Shown one piece after another: positions 1-5,848 of a DNA stretch of 5,848 nt (its first letter is position 1; the number at the start of each line of letters is the position of its first letter). The position numbers were made by a program, and so were the translations under genes. Source of the stretch: Salinisphaera sp. UBA1666 (GTDB taxonomy: Bacteria; Pseudomonadota; Gammaproteobacteria; Nevskiales; Salinisphaeraceae). Below the pieces are notes generated by a model. It searched no databases, was not told the origin of the DNA, and worked only from the letters and a program-made list of their open reading frames with translations. Location: assembly GCA_002320455.1 (NCBI GenBank), contig DCKU01000163.1, positions 1 to 5,848 on the forward strand, read 5' to 3'.

Positions 1-46
1 GGTAATGTGCGATGAACCTTTTTTATGCCGGATCAAACGTAGCGGG

Positions 47-2026
47 CTAAGCGACCGGGCCGTCGGCCCACGCAAAACCCTTGCCCCAGCTGTCGGCGAT
101 CGCGGCCCGCACCCGCGCGATGGCTGCTTCGGGCACGTGTTCCGGCTCGCCGGTCTCGGCGGCCCGGTAATGAAAGACATACAGACGTGCGGCGAATTCC
201 TCGAAGACCAGCGACGACTCGCCTTCGAGCTCGCCGTTTGCGTGGGTCGAAGTCTCGATACCGTGGCCCCAGTTCTGGGCCTTGTCACGATTCGGGTTAT
301 AGAAATACACCCGCCAGGCGCCGCTGGCATCGCGGACCACACGCTGGATAGCCACCGCGTGCCAGCCGACCCAGTCGCCGGCCGACGTGGTCGAGGCAAT
401 GCCGCAGGGTTGGGCATAGACCAGAGCGCGATCGCCGTTGTAGTCCGGGTGATAGGCCGAAAAGAACGCCCGTAGAAAATCGCTGCAATCGGTAATTGCC
501 CCGGTCGCCAGATCGATGAGTGCTGCGAAATCGCGCATAACCCACCAGCCGTGCATCTCTGGATTGACCCAGCGATGCCCGTCGCCCACGCGCCCTACGG
601 TACGCCGCCCCATTTCGACGTAGAGCTTGTCCAGATGCGGCGTGAGCAGGCGGGATACTGCGTCGAGCTCGGTATGTAGCGTCTTGACCATGCCGGCGGC
701 CAGGCTCGATGAGGCCATCACCTGGCCCTCGAAGTCCATGACCACGTCGTTGTCCCGAGCCGCCTGAGCGATGAGGGCCAGCAGATACCCGGGATCGTTC
801 TGGGCCCACAGGCTGATCGCGCGTGCGGATTGGCAGGTGGGATTATGGCCCTGGTCAACGCCCCGCGGCTGGCCGAGCACGGCACAGGCCCCGGCCAGCA
901 GGCGCGAGCGAGCACGTGTGTCGTCGTTGGGCGCTTCCGGCACCAGGGCGGCTATGGTCTCGTGGTGCAGGGCCAGGCGGGCCAGTCTTTGCAGGCCCGG
1001 CAGCACCGGACGCTGAAACGTCAGATCGGCGCCCAGCAGTCGCGACAGCCCGTAGATGGCAAACGCTGTATCCACAGTGATTGCCTGGTCGATCAGCGCC
1101 GTGATTTCGGTCTCGTGGGCCTGGTAGGCCGCCTGGCCGATGGCGTTGCAGCCAAGTGCGGCTGGCACGAGATGACGTGCCTGCCGATTCAGATGGGACA
1201 GCAGCACGGCGTGGGCCGCACAGACCAGACCGGTCTCGTTCATCGAGGCGCCGAACACGCCCGCTTCGGCGGCCAGTTGGTCGTCGTCGCATTCAGCCAG
1301 TGCATGGGCATAGTGGGCGCCCTCGGCCTGGGCCAGCACGCTGGGCGCCTCGATGGCCGACAGCCAGTGACGCGCAACCGCGGCGTTGGCCTCGTCGATC
1401 GTCTCGTCGGCAAGCGCCTGACGGGCGGCCTGAATCAGCGCGCGGGCCCGATCGGTCATGATCGGGCGCTGGGCCATGATCTGGCTGACCTCTTCGAGCA
1501 GGCGCTCGATGATACGGCCCATGCCCAGCCGCTCGGCCAGCAGCGCGAACAGGCCCTGCAGACGTGCCGAATCCGCCGCGGAGCGCTCTCGCGCGGTTTC
1601 GGTGGCCTCACCAAACAGTAGATCCAGATTGGCGGCCATCGCCTCGGCCAGAAAATCCTGGGCCTCGTTAGCGCTCATGCCGTCGTGGGCCGTGCGGGCT
1701 TCGGCCAGGGCCAGCAAACGCAGTTCGCTCAGGGTTTCAAGCGTGGCGGAATCGCCCCCGGCACGCAGCGTGGGGCCAACCAGTGCCGGCTGCAGGCCGG
1801 CGGGCATGTCCCAGTCGGTGCCGGCGAACACGCCCGCGCTGTCGAAGCGTTCGGCGCGCTCGGCCAGGGCGGCCACGCCACCCGGCGTCTTGGCCAGCTT
1901 GGCTGCGCGCATCAAGAGCTGGCTTTGATGCGAATACTTCGAAAACGCCGGTGCTTCGGCCAGACGGGCCAGTGTCTGATCGAAATCATCCACCAGGCGA
2001 GGGTTGAGAGCGTGCGGTTCGGTCAA
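47..2026 (-). CDS. Uncharacterised protein with a predicted papain-like cysteine peptidase domain
   Basis: I do not recognise this 659-residue protein as a named family. Residues 1 to about 385 are rich in Ala, Leu, Glu and Arg and look largely helical, with no signal peptide or membrane segment, so a cytoplasmic location is inferred. The C-terminal third shows a papain-like order of residues: Gln392-Gly393, Cys398 (in NPTCQSARA), His556 (in GWHAVAI) and Asn577 (in YFYNPN). In papain the oxyanion Gln also lies six residues before the nucleophilic Cys, and the His and Asn follow in the same order. Peptidase or acyl-transfer activity is inference; substrate unknown. The start is TTG at 2026: an in-frame TGA lies ten codons upstream and no ATG or GTG lies between, nor is a good ribosome binding site visible. 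Met40 (codon at 1909) is the first in-frame ATG. The gene lies 74 bases downstream of the DUF4870-like gene on the same strand. The reading frame is certain; the function is tentative. Confidence 0.85.
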   Translation of the reverse strand: MTEPHALNPRLVDDFDQTLARLAEAPAFSKYSHQSQLLMRAAKLAKTPGGVAALAERAERFDSAGVFAGTDWDMPAGLQPALVGPTLRAGGDSATLETLSELRLLALAEARTAHDGMSANEAQDFLAEAMAANLDLLFGEATETARERSAADSARLQGLFALLAERLGMGRIIERLLEEVSQIMAQRPIMTDRARALIQAARQALADETIDEANAAVARHWLSAIEAPSVLAQAEGAHYAHALAECDDDQLAAEAGVFGASMNETGLVCAAHAVLLSHLNRQARHLVPAALGCNAIGQAAYQAHETEITALIDQAITVDTAFAIYGLSRLLGADLTFQRPVLPGLQRLARLALHHETIAALVPEAPNDDTRARSRLLAGACAVLGQPRGVDQGHNPTCQSARAISLWAQNDPGYLLALIAQAARDNDVVMDFEGQVMASSSLAAGMVKTLHTELDAVSRLLTPHLDKLYVEMGRRTVGRVGDGHRWVNPEMHGWWVMRDFAALIDLATGAITDCSDFLRAFFSAYHPDYNGDRALVYAQPCGIASTTSAGDWVGWHAVAIQRVVRDASGAWRVYFYNPNRDKAQNWGHGIETSTHANGELEGESSLVFEEFAARLYVFHYRAAETGEPEHVPEAAIARVRAAIADSWGKGFAWADGPVA

Positions 2027-2070
2027 GGCAAGCGCCGTATCGGCCGTGGAGACGTGTCAATCGGACGGTA

Positions 2071-2100
2071 ACACGCGGGCCGGCCGGGCATGCCGCGTGT
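2071..2100 (-). terminator. Terminator-like inverted repeat after the DUF4870-like gene
   Basis: A perfect 8-base inverted repeat (ACACGCGG at 2071-2078, CCGCGTGT at 2093-2100) encloses a 14-base GC-rich loop that can pair further (2079-2081 with 2087-2089). It begins directly after the stop codon of the leftward membrane-protein gene, where a transcription terminator would sit. No run of U follows on the leftward strand, so it is not a standard intrinsic terminator. It could instead be an attenuating or mRNA-stabilising hairpin between the two leftward genes, or an operator for the downstream gene. Confidence 0.3.
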
Positions 2101-2466
2101 TCAAACCGGCATGGCGCGGCCGTCGGCGAACGTCAGCATGCCGCGGATGAAGCGATAGGCACACCACACCCAGAGCACGAAATAACCCACGACGCCGATG
2201 ACGATCGGGGTGAGGATCAGACACACCACGCTCCAGAGGATAGAAAACCAGAACGTGCGCATCAGCCAGCGATGATGGCTGTGGGCCACGGTCTCGCCGC
2301 CGAGCTCGCCCAGCTTGATGTGGTTGATGATGACGCCGGCGACAGCGGTGACAAAAATGAACGCGGACAGGCCGTAGAGAACATAGGTCACGAGCAGAAC
2401 GTTGCGCTCGCTGTCGTGGCGGGCCTCGGCAGGCTCGATGGGCGGCTGGCTCGGGTCTGGGTTCAT
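2101..2466 (-). CDS. DUF4870-like (Tic20-type) small integral membrane protein
   Basis: This 121-residue protein is probably an inner-membrane protein of unknown function. A polar N-terminus (residues 1-20, Pro/Glu-rich, no signal peptide) is followed by a hydrophobic segment at about 23-48, a short polar loop with a His-rich HSHHRW motif (62-67), and a long hydrophobic stretch at about 72-106 that could hold one or two membrane segments. The features SHxRWxxRTFWxxxLW, a WxxYRxxRG motif near 101-109 and a C-terminal DGRAMP match DUF4870-like proteins as I know them from gammaproteobacteria, which typically have about 110-120 residues. I chose the ATG at 2466 because the N-terminus then matches that length. 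The frame is open upstream to an ATG at 2595, but using it would add 43 unlikely residues and run past the start of the divergent GST gene. It may be co-transcribed with the leftward gene at 47-2026. No function can be assigned beyond family membership. Confidence 0.85.
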   Translation of the reverse strand: MNPDPSQPPIEPAEARHDSERNVLLVTYVLYGLSAFIFVTAVAGVIINHIKLGELGGETVAHSHHRWLMRTFWFSILWSVVCLILTPIVIGVVGYFVLWVWCAYRFIRGMLTFADGRAMPV

Positions 2467-2578
2467 GATCGTCTCATCGTCGGTCGGCGTGTCGGGCCTT
2501 GGGGAGCGCAGGCCGCGGGCTCGCACAAAACAGTCATAGGTTCTAAGGTTTGGGCATTGTCTCGTCGCTTGTCGCATC
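2467..2578. promoter_or_regulatory. Divergent intergenic region expected to hold both promoters
   Basis: These 112 bases separate the start codons of two divergent genes, so the promoters of the membrane-protein gene and the GST gene should both lie here. The stretch at about 2525-2560 is more AT-rich than its surroundings. On the leftward strand TATGAC sits there with a GAGACA 19 bases upstream, a weak resemblance to sigma-70 elements. A short inverted repeat (GGCCT at 2495-2499, AGGCC at 2510-2514) lies nearer the membrane-protein gene. No convincing promoter pair or strong Shine-Dalgarno sequence can be pointed to for either gene; the assignment rests on geometry. Confidence 0.4.
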
Positions 2579-3250
2579 ATGCTCAAACTGTTCACTCATC
2601 ACCGCAGTGTCTCGGCCCATCGGGTGCGTATCGCCCTGAATTACAAAGGTGTGGCCTATGAGTCGATTTTCACGGGGCTCGACGGTGCATCGGCCGAGCG
2701 GCAAGCGTTTCTCGACGTCAACCCGCAGGGTCTGATTCCGGCGCTCTGGGTCGAAGACGATCTGATTATTTCCCAGTCTTCGGCCATTTTGGAATATCTA
2801 GAAGAGCGCTACCCGGAACGCCCGCTCTTGCCGGCGGAGACGACGCTGCGCGCGCGCATCCGCTCGTTCGCCCAGATCGCGGTGGCCGATACCCACCCGC
2901 TCAACAATCTGCGAGTGCTGCGCTACATGCGCGACGAAATGGGCGTGGACTACGCGCGGCGGCGCGCCTGGTTCGAGCATTGGCTGCACAAGGCTTTCGG
3001 CCCGATGGAGTCGCTGCTGGTCGAGCAGGGCGAGGCCGCCCATTCGTTCTGTTTCACAGCCAAGCCGAGCCTGGCGGATGTCTGTCTCGTGCCCCAGATC
3101 TCCATGGCCGAGCGCTACGGCGTGCGCCTGGATGACTATCCGCGCCTGCGCGGCGTGTACCGGGCCTGCATATCGCTGGCCGCTTTCCAGGCAGCGGCCC
3201 CGGATACCCAGGCCGATAATACGAGTAGCCGCCGCTCTGGGCAGGCTTGA
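2579..3250 (+). CDS. Zeta-class glutathione S-transferase / maleylacetoacetate isomerase homologue
   Basis: The 223-residue product matches the zeta GST family across its whole length; members isomerise maleylacetoacetate to fumarylacetoacetate with glutathione in tyrosine and phenylalanine breakdown, in the cytoplasm. The thioredoxin-fold N-terminal domain (about 1-82) shows the zeta signature ending in RVRIAL (15-20), NPQGLIPAL with the cis-proline at Pro54 (48-56), and the glutathione-contact QSSAILEYLEE (66-76). The helical C-terminal domain carries HPLNNLRVL (106-114) and FCFTAKPSLADVCLVPQ (157-173), both typical of maleylacetoacetate isomerases. The active-site stretch reads RSVSAHRV, whereas the family usually has RSSxxxRV with an aromatic residue where His14 stands; Ser10 and Ser12 remain. 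The C-terminus extends about 12 residues past the usual end. The ATG at 2579 gives the expected family N-terminus, although no Shine-Dalgarno sequence is seen. No hmgA- or fahA-like gene is in the window, so the substrate is uncertain. A glutamate dehydrogenase gene follows after 40 bases. Confidence 0.93.
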   Translation: MLKLFTHHRSVSAHRVRIALNYKGVAYESIFTGLDGASAERQAFLDVNPQGLIPALWVEDDLIISQSSAILEYLEERYPERPLLPAETTLRARIRSFAQIAVADTHPLNNLRVLRYMRDEMGVDYARRRAWFEHWLHKAFGPMESLLVEQGEAAHSFCFTAKPSLADVCLVPQISMAERYGVRLDDYPRLRGVYRACISLAAFQAAAPDTQADNTSSRRSGQA

Positions 3251-3266
3251 GTCGCGCGCCGGCCCG

Positions 3267-3288
3267 GGCGTAACGTCCAAGTAACGCC
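3267..3288. promoter_or_regulatory. Quasi-palindrome just upstream of the glutamate dehydrogenase start
   Basis: The left half GGCGTAACGTC and right half CAAGTAACGCC form an imperfect inverted repeat in which 8 of 11 half-site positions are symmetric, with a perfect outer GGCGT/ACGCC. The same segment also holds a direct repeat of GTAACG (3270-3275 and 3281-3286), spaced 11 bases, about one helical turn. It ends two bases before the ATG at 3291, covering the position where a ribosome binding site should be. It could be a repressor operator or a leader hairpin that limits translation initiation; no regulator can be named. Confidence 0.3.
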
Positions 3289-3290
3289 TC

Positions 3291-5848
3291 ATGAGCTTGA
3301 ACAATGCAATGAATACCCGGACGGCCCGCGTGCTTGCAGAAATACGTGCTCTCATCGATGCCGATGAGCAGGTTTCCGACGGGCCGGCCATGGCAGCGTT
3401 TGCCGAGGTCTATCTCGACGGGGTTCCCGCCTCGCTGGTCGCGGCACGCCGGGCCGAGCGTCTCTACGATGCGGTCAAGACGCACTATGCGCTGCTGGCA
3501 CAGCCACGCACGACCGGCACGCCGCTGACCCAGATCGTTGACATCGACGACGCTGCCAGCGGCTGCGACACGGCGCTGATCAGCGTGGCCGAGGATATGG
3601 CGTTCCTGGTGGACACCGTCACCATGGCCGTCCGGGCCACCGGTGCCGAGATCGACTGGATCGTCCACCCCGTGGTCCAGTCGCGTCGTGACGGTGGCGG
3701 AGAGTTTGCCGACGTGGCCGCCTACGATGACCACGGCGAAGATAGCGCGCGATCGCCCGAGTCGTTGATTCGCGTCGAGTTTGCTGCACCGGCCGGCCTG
3801 GATCGCGCAGCGCTTTGCGAGGAGGTCCGCACCCGCCTGATCGATGTCCACACGGTAGTTGGCGACTGGCGCGCCATGCGTCGGCGCCTGCAACAAGTCA
3901 TTGACGATCTGGATCAGGCCGCCAGCGGCATCGACCGCGAAGAGCGCGAGGAAACCCAGGCCTTTCTGTCGTGGCTGGCCGATGACCACTTCACGTTTCT
4001 CGGCTATCGCAGCCGCGCCATCCAGGCTGACGACGACGGCGAGACCATGGTCGATCTGGCCGATACCAGCCTGGGGCTGCTGCGCGAGGACCGGGCCGCG
4101 GTGGATCCCGACGGTTATGTGGCGCCGGCCGCCGTGCTGGACGAATATACCCAGTCGCCGCGACTGGCCGTGGTGACCAAGGCCAATCGTCACGCCTGGA
4201 TTCATCACCCCGAGACGATGGATGTCATCGCGATCAAGCGCCTGGACGCGGCCGGCAACGTAATCGGGGCCCATCGTTTTCTGGGCCTGTTTTCAGGCGA
4301 GGCCTATCGGGCTAGCCCGCGTGATATTCCGCTGCTGCGGCGCAAGATCAGCCACGTCATGGCGCGGGCTGCGTTTCGCCCGCGCTCGCACGCGGCCAAG
4401 AGCCTGCGCTATATCCTCGAGACGTTCCCGCGAGACGAGCTGTTTCAGGCCAGCGAGGCCGAGCTGTTCGAGACCGTGACCGACGTGCTCAACATGCGCG
4501 AGACCGAGCGTCTGCGTCTGTTTCTGCGCCGCGATCGCTATCGTCGGTTCTATTCGGCCATCGTCTACATCCCGCGCGAGCGCTATACCGTGGCACTACG
4601 GCAACAGATCGAGGCCACGCTGGGAGCCGGGCTGGCCGGCCAGTGTCAGGACGCCGACGCAGACTTTCTGCGTGGCTCGGTGGTGCGTTTGGTCTTCCAG
4701 ATCGCCACCGATGCCGACGGCGCCACGCCGGCCACCGCCGATATCGAGCGTCGGCTGGTGGATCAGACCCGGGCCTGGCCGGATCGCTTTCTGGCTGCTG
4801 CGCGCGAGGCCGGCACCTCGATGCCGGCCTATGCCCATGCCTTCGAGGCGGCGTATCAGCGTCGCAACGGCGCCGAGGCCGCCGTGGCCGATGCGGCTAT
4901 CCTTTCCGTACGGCCGGATGAGGCCGCGCCGATTCTACGGGTGGCCCATGCGGCAGGTGACCGGGTCACGCTCAAGCTCTACGGCAGCGGCGAGGCGCCG
5001 GCTCTGTCGGACGTGGTGCCGATCTTCGAATACTTCGGTCTGGCAGTGGTCAATCAGCATCCTTTCGTGGTCGAGCGTGGCGGCTTCGCCCCGCAGTGGA
5101 TCCACGAGTTCGAGGCCCGTCATCCCGCGGCCGAGCGCCTGGCCGAAGCCGAGCGCCGCGAGGCACTGGCGGCATTGTTTGACGACATCATGGCCGGGCG
5201 CGCGGCCAACGACAATCTCAACCGCCTGGTGGTGGAGGCCGGCTTTTCGCCGCGCGAGATCGTGTTGGTCCGTGCGGTGGCGCGCTATCTACTACAGACC
5301 GAGCTGCCGTTCTCGCCGGTGTATATCGGTGACCGGCTGGCCGAGCAGGCGGAGTTGGTCGGTCGCATCATCGGCCTGTTCGGCCTGCGCCTGGATCCGG
5401 ATCGGGCGCGCTCGGCCGAGGCCGAGAGTGCCAGCGTTGAGGCGATCGAGGCCGCCCTGGAGGCTATCGCCAGCCTGGATACGGACCGCGTGCTGCGCGC
5501 TTTCTATGGCGTAGTCGATGCGGTTCTGCGCACCAATTACTACCAGCGCGACGAGACCGGCCAGCCCAAACCCTATGTCTCGCTCAAGCTCGACTCCTCG
5601 CACCTGGCCGAGCTGCCGGAACCCCGGCCTTGGGTCGAGACCTTCGTCTACGCGCCCGAGGTCGAGGGCGTGCACCTGCGTGGCGGGCCCATTGCCCGCG
5701 GCGGCCTGCGCTGGTCAGACCGGCTCGAGGACTTTAGGACCGAGGTTCTGGGTCTGATGAAAGCGCAGATGGTCAAGAACGCGGTCATTGTGCCGGTCGG
5801 GGCCAAGGGCGGCTTCGTGTTGAAGAATCTGCCCGCCGATATAGACCG
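3291..5848 (+). CDS. gdhB: NAD-dependent glutamate dehydrogenase, large (about 180 kDa) type, N-terminal part cut by the window edge
   Basis: This enzyme oxidatively deaminates L-glutamate to 2-oxoglutarate and ammonium with NAD+, in the cytoplasm, typically during growth on amino acids. The frame stays open for 852 codons to the window edge with no stop; the family is about 1,600 residues, so roughly half is seen. The regulatory N-terminal half shows family hallmarks: EDMAFLVDTVTMAV (101-114) with HPV at 126-128, WLADDHFTFLGYR (228-240), VTKANRH (295-301), HRFLGLF (328-334), SPRDIPLLRRK (342-352) and FPRDELFQ (379-386), the ACT-like and PAS-like region of this class. The catalytic domain begins near the end: GGPIARGGLRWSDR (798-811), DFRTE (814-818), then Lys829 in VKNAV and Lys839 in GAKGG, which match the substrate-binding and catalytic lysines of glutamate dehydrogenases. 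The chosen ATG at 3291 is the first in frame; a second at 3309 is possible, and neither has a clear Shine-Dalgarno sequence. The symbol follows Pseudomonas usage. Confidence 0.96.
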   Translation, partial: MSLNNAMNTRTARVLAEIRALIDADEQVSDGPAMAAFAEVYLDGVPASLVAARRAERLYDAVKTHYALLAQPRTTGTPLTQIVDIDDAASGCDTALISVAEDMAFLVDTVTMAVRATGAEIDWIVHPVVQSRRDGGGEFADVAAYDDHGEDSARSPESLIRVEFAAPAGLDRAALCEEVRTRLIDVHTVVGDWRAMRRRLQQVIDDLDQAASGIDREEREETQAFLSWLADDHFTFLGYRSRAIQADDDGETMVDLADTSLGLLREDRAAVDPDGYVAPAAVLDEYTQSPRLAVVTKANRHAWIHHPETMDVIAIKRLDAAGNVIGAHRFLGLFSGEAYRASPRDIPLLRRKISHVMARAAFRPRSHAAKSLRYILETFPRDELFQASEAELFETVTDVLNMRETERLRLFLRRDRYRRFYSAIVYIPRERYTVALRQQIEATLGAGLAGQCQDADADFLRGSVVRLVFQIATDADGATPATADIERRLVDQTRAWPDRFLAAAREAGTSMPAYAHAFEAAYQRRNGAEAAVADAAILSVRPDEAAPILRVAHAAGDRVTLKLYGSGEAPALSDVVPIFEYFGLAVVNQHPFVVERGGFAPQWIHEFEARHPAAERLAEAERREALAALFDDIMAGRAANDNLNRLVVEAGFSPREIVLVRAVARYLLQTELPFSPVYIGDRLAEQAELVGRIIGLFGLRLDPDRARSAEAESASVEAIEAALEAIASLDTDRVLRAFYGVVDAVLRTNYYQRDETGQPKPYVSLKLDSSHLAELPEPRPWVETFVYAPEVEGVHLRGGPIARGGLRWSDRLEDFRTEVLGLMKAQMVKNAVIVPVGAKGGFVLKNLPADID

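Noticed and set aside
19..24. Run of six T on the rightward strand, possible terminator tail
   Set aside because: Only 18 bases lie before it in the window, with no convincing stem (GGT/ACC only). On the leftward strand it reads as A, so it does not serve as a terminator for the 47-2026 gene.
5..475. Rightward open frame of 156 codons at the left edge
   Set aside because: It lies entirely antisense to the 3' part of the 47-2026 gene, which contains the papain-like motifs, and its translation is Arg/Gly/Pro-rich with no family features.
830..1621. Rightward open frame of 263 codons
   Set aside because: It is antisense to the middle of the 47-2026 gene. Long antisense frames are common in GC-rich genes and the product shows no recognisable motif.
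2055..2060. Perfect TTGACA on the leftward strand before the TTG start
   Set aside because: At 16 to 18 bases spacing the -10 position is GC-rich (ACGGCG or CGGCGC); the nearest AT-rich hexamer is only 13 bases away. No promoter is called on the -35 match alone.
2570..2587. TGTCGC at the GST start resembling half of a Pseudomonas ArgR site
   Set aside because: The expected AA after eight bases is off by one, it overlaps the start codon, no second half-site is evident, and a six-base match is weak evidence.
2467..2595. Longer N-terminus for the DUF4870-like protein, from an ATG at 2595
   Set aside because: It would overlap the GST start codon, add 43 residues without hydrophobic or conserved character, and exceed the usual family length.
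3054..4274. Leftward open frame of 406 codons
   Set aside because: It is antisense to the GST end and the glutamate dehydrogenase start, both of which have clear family motifs on the other strand; its translation looks like a GC-rich shadow.
4672..5514. Rightward open frame of 280 codons inside the glutamate dehydrogenase gene
   Set aside because: It is out of frame with the conserved enzyme and is Arg/Ser/Trp-rich in the manner of a shifted frame.

Overview
The window reads as ordinary chromosomal DNA from a GC-rich proteobacterium, most likely a gammaproteobacterium. This is inferred from the strong G/C bias at third codon positions and from three recognisable proteins: a large (about 180 kDa) type NAD-dependent glutamate dehydrogenase, a zeta-class glutathione S-transferase and a DUF4870-like membrane protein. 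A Salinisphaera- or Pseudomonas-like lineage would fit, but the sequence alone does not settle the genus. No RNA gene, CRISPR array, insertion sequence or phage gene is visible.

Layout: two leftward genes face two rightward genes across a 112-base divergent intergenic region (2467-2578). The leftward side holds a small membrane protein of the DUF4870/Tic20-like type (2101-2466), then, after 74 bases containing an inverted repeat, a 659-residue protein of no recognised family (47-2026). The rightward side holds a zeta-class GST / maleylacetoacetate isomerase homologue (2579-3250) and, 40 bases further on, the first 852 codons of an NAD-dependent glutamate dehydrogenase (3291 to the window edge). 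The gene continues beyond the edge; about half of the usual 1,600-residue protein is present.

Function: glutamate dehydrogenase converts glutamate to 2-oxoglutarate and ammonia during amino-acid catabolism. The zeta GST fold is best known for isomerising maleylacetoacetate in tyrosine breakdown, but no tyrosine-pathway partner is visible here. The leftward pair has no known pathway link to them.

The most interesting item is the 659-residue protein. Its C-terminal third carries a papain-like set of residues in the right order: Gln392-Gly393, then Cys398 six residues after the Gln, then His556 in a HAVAI motif, then Asn577. It follows a long alanine-rich, probably helical N-terminal region with no signal peptide. 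It looks like an undescribed clan-CA-type cysteine peptidase or a related acyl-transfer enzyme. Second in interest is a 22-base quasi-palindrome ending two bases before the chosen glutamate dehydrogenase start.
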